From an uncultured Desulfovibrio sp. (GTDB lineage Bacteria; Desulfobacterota; Desulfovibrionia; Desulfovibrionales; Desulfovibrionaceae): a stretch of DNA of 6,189 nucleotides. The DNA lies in contig CAMBWG010000141.1 in the NCBI GenBank assembly GCA_945871415.1, positions 1-6,189 of the forward strand, written 5' to 3'. This document shows, one piece after another, positions 1 to 6,125 of this stretch (the stretch's first letter is position 1; each line of letters starts with the position of its first letter). A program made the translations under genes and the position numbers. Below the pieces are notes generated by a model. The model had not been told where the DNA came from, did no database searches, and saw only the letters and a list, made by a program, of their open reading frames with translations.

Positions 1-130
1 CTGTGGCCGGGGTGATGTCCGCGCCTGCTGCGGCGCTCCGTCCGCCCTTCGGGCGCACGGGATCGCCTTCGCGCCCGCGACACGCTGCATCAGCGGCGGG
101 GGCGGAGGGCGTAGCCTTGGTGGAGGGCAT
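1..130 (-). other. Doubtful open frame running off the left edge
   Basis: On the minus strand an ATG at 130 opens a frame of about 43 codons that continues past the window edge, beginning MPSTKATPSAPAADAACRGR. It is rich in Ala, Pro, Gly and Arg, has no recognisable motif, and has no Shine-Dalgarno-like sequence upstream of the ATG. The same frame also stays open upstream of the ATG, and two plus-strand frames are open across most of the same bases, as expected for GC-rich sequence. It could be the 5' end of a real gene lying to the left, but it reads more like low-complexity intergenic DNA. It is listed so that the stretch is not left undescribed. Confidence 0.15.
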
Positions 131-448
131 CTGTAGCGGGGGATGACGGGCGCGGTTGTGTCGGGAGGCGGTAGAAAGAGAAAATTCTGCGAAGGGCGCT
201 CAGTTGCCGCGGGGAAATCTGCGTGGGTAGCTGTGTCGGGCGGTGAAAAGGGAAAAGTCGGGCGTGGTTGTGTCGGCGGCAAGAGAAAGTCGACGAGCAA
301 GGGAAGACCTGGGCGGTGTGTCAGCGGGAAGCCGTGTGAGCAGGAGGGGAAACGGACAGGGAATGAATCGATCCTCAACGGGGACGGATGCCTAAAGGAA
401 AGCGGCAGCGTTTCCGTAACGCGTTATCCTCCAGAAGAAAGCGCGTTT
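131..448. repeat. G-rich intergenic stretch with degenerate TGTGTC repeats
   Basis: No gene is recognisable here. The plus strand is very rich in G and A and poor in C. A loose motif, roughly GGTTGTGTCGG followed by G/A-rich sequence such as AAAGAGAAAA, recurs with its TGTGTC core at 157-162, 232-237, 269-274 and 317-322 (spacings 75, 37 and 48). A weaker match, TTGCCGCGGGGAAA, lies near 204-217. The units are too diverged for a CRISPR array or a simple tandem repeat. A perfect 10-bp palindrome, TAACGCGTTA, lies at 417-426. An open plus-strand frame crosses the stretch, but its Gly/Lys/Arg-rich product resembles nothing and it reads straight into the inverted repeat behind dus, so I do not call it a gene. 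Confidence 0.4.
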
Positions 449-465
449 GGGGAGGGATGGGGGGC

Positions 466-520
466 TTGGGGGGAAGGGAACCCCTTTGCGCGCCAGCGAA
501 AGGGGTTCCCTTCCCCCCAA
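466..520 (-). terminator. Perfect 22-bp inverted repeat downstream of dus
   Basis: Arms 466-487 and 499-520 are perfectly complementary over 22 bp with an 11-nt loop (488-498), and the hairpin starts 10 nt past the dus stop codon. The likely role is 3'-end formation or mRNA protection for the minus-strand set. It is not a textbook intrinsic terminator: read in the dus direction, the short T-tract (TTTTTTATT) precedes the stem, and C-rich sequence rather than a U-tract follows it. The arms contain internal GGG/CCC blocks that can also pair locally. It may be a copy of a dispersed intergenic repeat, which cannot be tested from this window. Confidence 0.55.
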
Positions 521-530
521 TAAAAAACTC

Positions 531-1568
531 TTACGCCTCCCTCTCTTCTTCGACGGGGGGCAGGGGGCCGAGGGTCTGGGTGAGGGCGGCGGTAACGTCG
601 TCCCAGGAGTGGCAGCGGCAGAGGGCGAGGCGGAGGGTTTTGGCTCCGGGGAGGTGTTTGACGTAGCGGGGCACGACGGAACGCATTTTCCAGACGGCGG
701 CGTCGGGGTGGTCCGGGGCGGCGTAGCGGCGGAGCAGGGCCATATGGCGGGCGATGACGGCGGCAAGGCGGGCGGCGTCGGCGAGCACGGGCGCGCGTCC
801 GGCGAGCAGTTCGGCATGATCCTGAAAGATGGCGGGATTATGGAGCGCGCCGCGGGCATACATGACGGTATGCACGCCGGTGCGGCGGAGGCAGGCAAGG
901 CCGTCTTCGGCGGAAAAGAGATCGCCGCTGGCGATGACGGGAATGGAAAGCGCGCTGACGAGTTCCGCGAGGGCGTCGTGCGCGGCAACGCCGCCGAAGC
1001 CCTGCCGGGCGGTGCGGGGGTGCAGGGTTATCCAGCCCGCGCCGAGGTCCTGAAGGCGCAGAGCAAGGTCCCTGAAGACGTGATGCGCGTCGTCGAAGCC
1101 GAGACGGAGCTTGAAGCCCACGCGGCCGGGCCCTGCGGCGGCAATGAGCGCGCGGGCCACGTCGAGCGCGTTGTCGATATCGCGGAGCATGGCCGCGCCC
1201 GCGCCCTGCTTGAGCACCTTGTGCACGGAACAGCCCATGTTGAGATCAAACCAGCCGTAACCGGCTTCACGGAGGAGCGCGGCGGCCCGGCCGAGAAAGG
1301 AGGCTTCCGCGCCGAAAAGCTGGACGACGAGCGGCTGATCGGCGGGCACGCTGCGGAGAAGATCGCTGGTGCCGGGACTGCCGTAGACAAGCCCCTTGGC
1401 GCTGACCATTTCCGTCACGCAGACGGCCGCGCCGTAACGGCGGCAGAGCAGGCGGAAGGGCAGGTCACTGTAGCCCGCCAGCGGCGCAAGCCAGGGAGCA
1501 TCGGCGGAAAAGGGCAGGGCGTCGGGCGTCGGGCCGGGGCAGGGGGGCAGGGCGGGAGAGGCGATCAT
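531..1568 (-). CDS. dus: tRNA-dihydrouridine synthase (DUS family)
   Basis: This is an FMN-dependent, NAD(P)H-using cytoplasmic enzyme that reduces specific uridines in the D-loop of tRNA to dihydrouridine. The 345-aa product has the family's motifs in order: the FMN-binding start of the TIM barrel, LAPLAGYSDLPFR (residues 27-39); TEMVSAKGL (52-60); LNMGCSVHKVLKQGAG (109-124), whose Cys113 matches the catalytic cysteine; GFKLRLG (151-157) with the conserved Lys153; HPRTARQGFGG (183-193); and the phosphate-binding IPVIASGD (209-216) and VMYARGALHNP (235-245). The C-terminal helical domain is present, so the length is normal. The Pro-rich residues 1-24 precede the barrel. The ATG overlaps the upstream sulP stop by 4 bp (ATGA), which supports this start and translational coupling. 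The motifs look closest to the DusB type, but I cannot set the subfamily or the target uridine. Confidence 0.95.
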   Translation of the reverse strand: MIASPALPPCPGPTPDALPFSADAPWLAPLAGYSDLPFRLLCRRYGAAVCVTEMVSAKGLVYGSPGTSDLLRSVPADQPLVVQLFGAEASFLGRAAALLREAGYGWFDLNMGCSVHKVLKQGAGAAMLRDIDNALDVARALIAAAGPGRVGFKLRLGFDDAHHVFRDLALRLQDLGAGWITLHPRTARQGFGGVAAHDALAELVSALSIPVIASGDLFSAEDGLACLRRTGVHTVMYARGALHNPAIFQDHAELLAGRAPVLADAARLAAVIARHMALLRRYAAPDHPDAAVWKMRSVVPRYVKHLPGAKTLRLALCRCHSWDDVTAALTQTLGPLPPVEEEREA

Positions 1569-3334
1569 GCGTCGGATTTTCCGGGGGCGGGGCTGGAGGT
1601 TGCGTCCGGGGCGCTGCGGAAATAGCAGCGGTCCTCCTGACAGGAAATATGCTGCAGGAGCGAACGGCCAAAGTCGAGGGCCTCGTAGATGGTCTCGGCG
1701 GCAAAGCCGCCGCCGAGGTAGTCGAGCAGGCCGGTTCGTTGCAGAATGTCGCGCACCTGCGGACAGCCGCAGACAAGAATGACGGGCACGCTGCGGGCGT
1801 GGCAGCGCTCGATGAACTGTTCAAGGGCGTGCGCGCCGGAGGCGTCGAGCCAGAAGACGCGGGAAAGATGCAGGATCAGCACGCGCGGCGGCGTTTCTTC
1901 CACACTGTGAAGGCGGCGTTCCAGCTCGTGGATGGCCCCGAAGAAGAGCGTGCCTTCGATGAAATAGACGGCGAGCCCGGAAGGCAGACCGTGCGGCAGG
2001 GGGCGCAGGAGCGGATCGGAGGCCGACATCTTGTGCACGCGGGGATGGGCGGCCTTGTAGATGAAGAGGCCCAGCGAGAGGATGACGCCAAGCAGAATGG
2101 CCTGCGTCAGATCGAGGGTCAGCGTGGCAAAGAAGGTGGCAAGAAAAACAATGCGGTCCGTGCGTGTGGCCACAAGACAGAAACGGATGTCCGCGGGCTT
2201 GAGGGTCTGCACGGCAATGAGCATGAGCACGCCGCCAAGGGCGGGCATGGGCACATGGGAAATGAGCGGCGCAAGCACATAGAGCAGCGGCAGGCTCAGG
2301 AGGCCGGAGAAAACGGCGGCCATGCGGGTGCGCGCGCCAAGGGCAATCATGGGTGCGCTGCGGGTGAAGGAGCCGCAGCCGGGCAGGCCCGAGGTAAAGC
2401 CCGCGGCGATATTGCCGAGGCCCTGGGCGATGAGCTCGCGGCTGCCGTCGAAAATGTCGTTGCGCACGCCCGCAAGCTGCTTGCCGATGGCCAGCGACTG
2501 CACGCCGCCGAGGATGGCGAGGGCCAGCGCCGGGGAGAAGAGATCCCGCACAAGGTCGAAATCAAAGGCCGGGGGCAGGGACAGAGGCGGCACAATGTCG
2601 GGAATATCGGCAATCATGGGCACGCCGCGCGCCGCAAGATCGAAGATGTCGGCGGTGATGCCCGCTATGGCCAGCGCGGCCAGCGTGGCGGGGAACAGCC
2701 GGGAGATGCTCTGGAGCCAGAGAATGAGAACAATCGTCATGACGGCGGGGAGCAGGCACCATGGATTGATGGCCAGCTCCGCCAGCCGCGCGGCGGCATT
2801 GGCAATCTGAAAGAAGAAGCCGCCTGTCTGCGGCGGGGCGATGCCGAGCACGGTCGTAAGCTGGCCGGCGGCAATCAGCAGGGCCATGCTTGCGCCGAAG
2901 GCGCTCATGACGGAATGGGAAATATAGTTGGCAATTTCTCCAAGGCGCATGAGGCCCATGAATATCTGAATCAGGCCGCAGAACAGGGCGATACCGAAAA
3001 TAACGCTCATGCGGACGGATTCGGGCAGTTGCAGCAGGGGCACGCCCGCCACGGAAACCGTGCCGAGCGCGGAAAAGAGCACAAGGGACGTGGCATTGGT
3101 GGGCCCGGCGGCAAGAAAGCGCGACGAGCCCCAGAGGGCCGCCACGATGACGGGCAGCATGCAGGTATAAATGCCGTACTGCGGCGGCACGCCCGCAATG
3201 ACGGCGTAGGCCATGGCCAGCGGCGCGGCCATGGGCGTCAGGGTCAGGGCCGCCAGAAAGTCACCCTTGAAATCTCGAAGGCTGTAGTCGGAAAAGTCGT
3301 GCAGAAAGGGAAAGAGGCGTGCAATCATGGGCAT
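1565..3334 (-). CDS. SulP-family anion transporter with C-terminal STAS domain
   Basis: This is an inner-membrane transporter of the SulP/SLC26 family, whose members move sulfate, bicarbonate or other anions, usually by proton or sodium symport or by exchange. The 589-aa protein has a short cytoplasmic N-terminus and then about a dozen hydrophobic segments from ~27 to ~428. Family signatures visible are APLAMAYAVIAGVPPQYGIY (37-56), AGPTNATSLVL (76-86), and NIAAGFTSGLPGCGSFTRSA (308-327). A STAS domain spans ~453-560, with the loop LDASG at 496-500; Ser499 sits where related domains carry a phosphorylatable residue. The tail (561-589) is hydrophilic. Length is normal. The start could be the ATG at 3334 or the one at 3328, and neither has a strong ribosome-binding site, although a GGGA lies 5 nt before the second. 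The substrate cannot be read from sequence; sulfate is plausible if the host is a sulfate reducer. Confidence 0.93.
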   Translation of the reverse strand: MPMIARLFPFLHDFSDYSLRDFKGDFLAALTLTPMAAPLAMAYAVIAGVPPQYGIYTCMLPVIVAALWGSSRFLAAGPTNATSLVLFSALGTVSVAGVPLLQLPESVRMSVIFGIALFCGLIQIFMGLMRLGEIANYISHSVMSAFGASMALLIAAGQLTTVLGIAPPQTGGFFFQIANAAARLAELAINPWCLLPAVMTIVLILWLQSISRLFPATLAALAIAGITADIFDLAARGVPMIADIPDIVPPLSLPPAFDFDLVRDLFSPALALAILGGVQSLAIGKQLAGVRNDIFDGSRELIAQGLGNIAAGFTSGLPGCGSFTRSAPMIALGARTRMAAVFSGLLSLPLLYVLAPLISHVPMPALGGVLMLIAVQTLKPADIRFCLVATRTDRIVFLATFFATLTLDLTQAILLGVILSLGLFIYKAAHPRVHKMSASDPLLRPLPHGLPSGLAVYFIEGTLFFGAIHELERRLHSVEETPPRVLILHLSRVFWLDASGAHALEQFIERCHARSVPVILVCGCPQVRDILQRTGLLDYLGGGFAAETIYEALDFGRSLLQHISCQEDRCYFRSAPDATSSPAPGKSDA

Positions 3335-3358
3335 CCCGGGGAAGGCGGTGGGCGGAGG

Positions 3359-3393
3359 CGCAGCCCCGCGATCCGGGGGACGGCGGGGCTGCG
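3359..3393 (-). promoter_or_regulatory. Hairpin between the GAF gene and sulP
   Basis: CGCAGCCCCGC at 3359-3369 and GCGGGGCTGCG at 3383-3393 form a perfect 11-bp GC-rich stem with a 13-nt loop. It begins 3 nt after the stop codon of the upstream GAF gene and ends about 24 nt before the sulP ATG. Neither strand has a U-tract after the stem, so full intrinsic termination is unlikely. A processing, stability or partial-attenuation element that sets the ratio of the two gene products is the more natural reading. No separate sulP promoter is apparent in the 62-bp gap. Confidence 0.6.
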
Positions 3394-3396
3394 AAA

Positions 3397-4533
3397 TCAG
3401 GGCCGGGTGACGGTGGATTCCTGCTGCTGGCTGCCGTCTTCCAGTTCCAGCACGTCCTGCCCGAGGGCGTAACGCATGAGCCGGGGACGATCCACGGATT
3501 TCTTGAGAGACTTGATGATGCGCGTCATGCGGCGATTGCCTTCCAGCACGCCGCCGAGATGCCCGGCCAGTTCGGTAAGATCCGTGCGGGCAAGGACGCT
3601 TTCCAGCTCAAGGGCCAGCCGCTTGCCCCGGGAGTCTTCGGGAAATTCGCCGAGCAGCTCGCGGCACAGGCGCAGGGCGCGGGCGTGGTTGGCGTCAATG
3701 TCCTCCACCAGCTCGCCGCAGTATTCCGCCTGATTGCGCATGATGTTCAGGGCGTTGTTGCCGTAGTGGGCCATGGCTCCGGCGGCCTTTTCCAGCGTGT
3801 CGCGGGCCACGGCCAGCCGCCGCCCCACGGTCAGCGAGAGGATGCGGGCGCACTTGGAGAGAAAACGGGCGTCGTAGCCGTCAAAGCCGTAGTCCCGCTC
3901 GGTATAGAGCAGCACCAGGCCGAAAGCGGGTCTGTCGAAGCGATCGCGCAGGATGAAGGCCAGACGGGAGCGGTAGCCGGACTTGTAGATGACGCAGTCA
4001 AAGGCTTCGCCGCCGCGCTCCAGCCCGTGCAGGTCGTTGGACACCACATAGCGGCCGTGCCCTTCCTGAATGACGCGCATTACCGGATGGCGGACCAGAC
4101 TTTCTTCCATCATGGGGGCGACAATGGGAATGGCCGCGCCGTCGGCGCGGGCCGCGGCCTGCACGACCCATTCGCCGTCCTCGCTGCGCATGCGGCAGAC
4201 GTACAGATCGGCGTGCAGCGCATGCACCAGAATTTCCGCGCTCTGGCGCAGCACTTCGGAAGGCACGGCCATATGATCCGCAATGGCCACAAGATCGCTG
4301 GTCACGCGCAGCAGGGCTTCCGTCTCCGTCTGCATGGCGGCCACCGAGGCCAGCAGCTGCAACAGGCAGCGCCAGCCCTTGATGGGCGTTGCGCGCACCT
4401 CGGGATGATAGCCGAGATCCAGAGACTTCTTGGCGGAAAGGAAAAGCGCGTAGACAGCCTGACGCATTTCCGGGGGGGCGTGCTTCAGAAGCTGGGCGAT
4501 ATCTTCACGGGTGCAGGTCTTGCTGTGGGACAC
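3397..4533 (-). CDS. GAF-domain protein with histidine-kinase-like dimerisation domain but no ATPase domain
   Basis: No known gene name fits. From the GTG at 4533 the product is 378 aa, with no signal peptide or membrane segment, so it is probably cytoplasmic. Residues ~1-85 are helical. Residues ~86-241 resemble a GAF sensory domain (helix DHMAVPSEVLRQSAEILVHA, then strands ending FGLVLLYTERDYGFDGYDARFL). The next segment, AGAMAHYGNNALNIM (251-265), closely matches the H-box of histidine kinases (AGGIAHDFNNLLNVI type): His256 is kept, but the adjacent acidic residue is Tyr. A second helix at ~328-352 (EGNRRMTRIIKSLKKS) resembles the second DHp helix. The protein ends just where the HATPase_c domain should start; none follows in any frame before sulP. 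GTG is preferred because AGGAAGG lies 7 nt upstream. An ATG at 4563 lacks a ribosome-binding site, and frames opening further upstream would run through the promoter. It could be a phosphotransfer or adaptor protein, or a degenerate kinase; both are inference. Confidence 0.85.
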   Translation of the reverse strand: MSHSKTCTREDIAQLLKHAPPEMRQAVYALFLSAKKSLDLGYHPEVRATPIKGWRCLLQLLASVAAMQTETEALLRVTSDLVAIADHMAVPSEVLRQSAEILVHALHADLYVCRMRSEDGEWVVQAAARADGAAIPIVAPMMEESLVRHPVMRVIQEGHGRYVVSNDLHGLERGGEAFDCVIYKSGYRSRLAFILRDRFDRPAFGLVLLYTERDYGFDGYDARFLSKCARILSLTVGRRLAVARDTLEKAAGAMAHYGNNALNIMRNQAEYCGELVEDIDANHARALRLCRELLGEFPEDSRGKRLALELESVLARTDLTELAGHLGGVLEGNRRMTRIIKSLKKSVDRPRLMRYALGQDVLELEDGSQQQESTVTRP

Positions 4534-4540
4534 GGAGGAG

Positions 4541-4547
4541 CCTTCCT
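4541..4547 (-). promoter_or_regulatory. Ribosome-binding site that sets the GTG start of the GAF gene
   Basis: The minus strand reads AGGAAGG with a 7-nt spacer before GTG at 4533-4531. Neither the ATG at 4563 nor the one opening the longest frame at 4740 has anything comparable, so this site decides the start. Confidence 0.75.
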
Positions 4548-4594
4548 GGTATGGCAACGCCATGGAAAAAAGAGAAAAAGGCGTCGCGTTTCCA

Positions 4595-4623
4595 AGGCTA
4601 GACCCTCTCCGGCGGCAGGTCAA
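4595..4623 (-). promoter_or_regulatory. Putative sigma70-like promoter for the GAF-sulP-dus set
   Basis: On the minus strand TTGACC (4623-4618) is followed after 17 nt by TAGCCT (4600-4595). The -35 is near consensus and the -10 is moderate. Transcription would begin near 4588, giving a leader of about 55 nt before the GTG start. The leader contains a C/T-rich tract and a small ATGGC-GTT-GCCAT hairpin. The spacer is flanked by an imperfect GACC/GGTC dyad that could be an operator, but this is weak. Confidence 0.5.
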
Positions 4624-4742
4624 GGGCAGGGAGAAAAACAGGGTGTCCGTATTTTGACGCCGCGGCGGCATCCGGCCCGCCGTTTGCGCCCGGCGGCGCC
4701 TGTGCTCCGGCATGCGGCATCGAAAAACACGGCATTTCAAAT

Positions 4743-4807
4743 CATACGGCCTGTCGTTTGGCGGAAAAAAACACGGTCTTTCCGCTCACTTCGGGCCGGG
4801 CGGCGCT
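4743..4807 (+). repeat. Dispersed intergenic repeat, copy 1
   Basis: This 65-bp segment, starting CATACGGCC and ending GGGCCGGGCGGCGCT, recurs in the same orientation at 6126-6189, with about 55 of 65 aligned columns identical. It contains a 7-bp inverted repeat, GCGGAAA (4761-4767) and TTTCCGC (4779-4785), that is kept in the other copy. It lies in the divergent intergenic region, about 106 nt before the start of the transglycosylase gene. No coding potential is evident. Confidence 0.75.
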
Positions 4808-4868
4808 GCGCCTCCGTCTCGCGTCCGGCGTTTTTCCATGACGGAAGGCTCTGAAAATAAAAAAGAGG

Positions 4869-4906
4869 TATGCTTTTTGCAAAAACAGAAGAAACAGAAA
4901 TGAGGA
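4869..4906 (+). promoter_or_regulatory. Leader, weak -10 and ribosome-binding site of the transglycosylase gene
   Basis: TATGCT at 4869-4874 is a plausible -10 element lying just after an A-rich segment (4854-4864), but no good -35 stands 16-18 nt upstream, so promoter placement is uncertain. A perfect 12-bp palindrome, TTTTTGCAAAAA, spans 4874-4885. GAGGA at 4902-4906 lies 7 nt before the ATG at 4914 and is a good ribosome-binding site. Confidence 0.45.
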
Positions 4907-4913
4907 AACAGTT

Positions 4914-6020
4914 ATGAAGCGCCGAACTCTTGTCGTGGCGGGAGCCGCGCTGGCGTGCGCCTCGACGGTCGTGGGGCTGCTGGCCGGTTTTGTGCCCCCG
5001 CAGGAAGACTTTGTTTCATTGCGCCGCCCTGCCGGAAATTCCGTGGCCGTTGCCGGGCCGGAAGACATGCCCCCGCCCATTGAGCGCATGGGCGACGGCG
5101 TGCGGGTCTGGGCCGTGCGCCGCGACGCCGTGCAGATCGTGCGCACGCCCGGCGACACGGCTCCCGCGCCCGCTGACGCCGTGGTGAGCTTCGATGATCG
5201 CGGCGTGCGTCTCGAACTGGGCGCGGCATCCCTGCGTTTTGCCGGAACCGTGCCGCCCCCGTCCTCCCTTGCGCCGCTGGTCAGCATGGACGGCATGAGC
5301 GTGCCCGCTCTCGTGGCCGGGCAGCCCGCGCGCTACGGCGAGGCGCTGGACATGCGCGGCCGTCCCCTGCGCTGGCAGGGCGCTCAGGCCCTGCTCGAAG
5401 GCTATTCCCTGCCCGGACCCCGTGTGGGCGAGCTGGACTTTGACGATCTGATACCCCTGCCCATCTTCACCGGCGGTCCTCTGCTGGCCCATGCCTCCCG
5501 GTATCGCGCGCTGGTGGAAGACAGCGCCCGCCGCTACAATCTGAATCCCGATCTCGTTTTCGCCATCATTCACAGCGAAAGCACCTTTAATATCGATCTT
5601 GTCAGCCATCGTTCGGCTATGGGCCTCATGCAGCTTCTGCCCACCACCGCGGGGGACGAGATTCACCGTTTTCTCTACGGCAGCAAGGGCGACGTGTCCT
5701 TTGACGAACTCAGTCAGCCGGACATCAATATCCGCTACGGCACCGCCTACATTCATATTTTACTGACGCGCTATTTCGGCGGCGTGCAGGATCGCCGCTC
5801 CCGCGAGCTGTGCATGCTGGCGGCCTACAACATGGGCCCCAATCGTCTGCTGCGCTTTTTCGGCAAGACGCGGGAAGAAGCCGCCGAGGCCATCAATGCC
5901 CTGTCCAGCGAGGAACTCTACCGGGTGCTGACCACGGATCTTCCCGTGCGCGAGACCCGTTTTTATGTGGCCAAGGTGCAGCATTACCGGGAGGCGTACG
6001 CCGCCGGGCATCAGCGGTAG
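4914..6020 (+). CDS. Secreted SLT-family lytic transglycosylase (MltC-like catalytic domain)
   Basis: This enzyme would cleave the MurNAc-GlcNAc bond of peptidoglycan in the periplasm, leaving 1,6-anhydroMurNAc ends. The 368-aa product starts with a signal sequence or anchor (MKRR, then a hydrophobic run to about residue 27). Cys15 follows ALA but sits early inside the hydrophobic run and is a poor lipobox, so a lipoprotein is possible but not favoured. Residues ~30-190 are a Pro/Val-rich, probably beta-rich region I do not recognise. The SLT domain covers ~195-365: AIIHSESTFN (217-226) with the expected catalytic Glu222, AMGLMQLLPTTAG (235-247), INIRYGTAYI (271-280), and LAAYNMGPNRLLRFF (302-316). 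The spacing and the tail motif LTTDLPVRETRFYVAKV (339-355) match the MltC type best. The start is supported by GAGGA 7 nt upstream. It stands alone, divergent from the GAF gene and followed by its own terminator. Confidence 0.93.
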   Translation: MKRRTLVVAGAALACASTVVGLLAGFVPPQEDFVSLRRPAGNSVAVAGPEDMPPPIERMGDGVRVWAVRRDAVQIVRTPGDTAPAPADAVVSFDDRGVRLELGAASLRFAGTVPPPSSLAPLVSMDGMSVPALVAGQPARYGEALDMRGRPLRWQGAQALLEGYSLPGPRVGELDFDDLIPLPIFTGGPLLAHASRYRALVEDSARRYNLNPDLVFAIIHSESTFNIDLVSHRSAMGLMQLLPTTAGDEIHRFLYGSKGDVSFDELSQPDINIRYGTAYIHILLTRYFGGVQDRRSRELCMLAAYNMGPNRLLRFFGKTREEAAEAINALSSEELYRVLTTDLPVRETRFYVAKVQHYREAYAAGHQR

Positions 6021-6056
6021 CGCGTTCTGCCTCATCGCGATGTGATTTTCGTCCGC

Positions 6057-6100
6057 AGACGAACCGGGGGATGGCCCCCGGTTCGTCTTGAGCGTTTTCA
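6057..6100 (+). terminator. Stem-loop terminator of the transglycosylase gene
   Basis: A perfect 14-bp stem, AGACGAACCGGGGG (6057-6070) with CCCCCGGTTCGTCT (6075-6088), closes an ATGG tetraloop. It is followed by TTGAGCGTTTTC, a modest T-rich tail, and lies 36 nt after the stop codon. This is the clearest intrinsic terminator in the window. Confidence 0.8.
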
Positions 6101-6112
6101 GTTTGAAACGCT
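6091..6112 (+). repeat. Small second hairpin after the terminator
   Basis: AGCGTTT (6091-6097) and AAACGCT (6106-6112) form a 7-bp stem with an 8-nt loop, directly behind the terminator stem. It has no T-tract of its own. It may be a back-up structure or chance. Confidence 0.4.
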
Positions 6113-6125
6113 GTGCGCTGCCTGC

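Noticed and set aside
150..345. CRISPR-like array
   Set aside because: The repeated cores are only about 6-10 bases, the units are diverged and unevenly spaced, and no cas gene is nearby.
447..1625. A 392-residue open frame on the plus strand opposite dus
   Set aside because: It is a shadow of the dus gene with Gly/Ala/Glu-rich composition, and it starts inside the G-run structure.
1649..3472. A 607-residue open frame on the plus strand opposite sulP
   Set aside because: It lies antisense to a clear SulP gene. Its Gly/His/Gln/Arg-rich product has no motif and comes from the codon bias of the real gene.
4534..4740. Longer N-terminus for the GAF protein, starting at ATG 4740 or ATG 4563
   Set aside because: The extension is Arg/Pro-rich low complexity, would include the promoter at 4595-4623, and has no ribosome-binding site. 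GTG at 4533 has AGGAAGG at ideal spacing.
3319..4854. A 511-residue open frame on the plus strand opposite the GAF gene
   Set aside because: It is antisense to a domain-bearing gene, crosses two intergenic regions and their hairpins, and has no recognisable domain.
4914..4958. Lipoprotein signal in the transglycosylase
   Set aside because: Cys15 lies early in the hydrophobic run and is preceded by ALA rather than a good lipobox; the hydrophobic stretch continues past it. Not excluded, but not supported.
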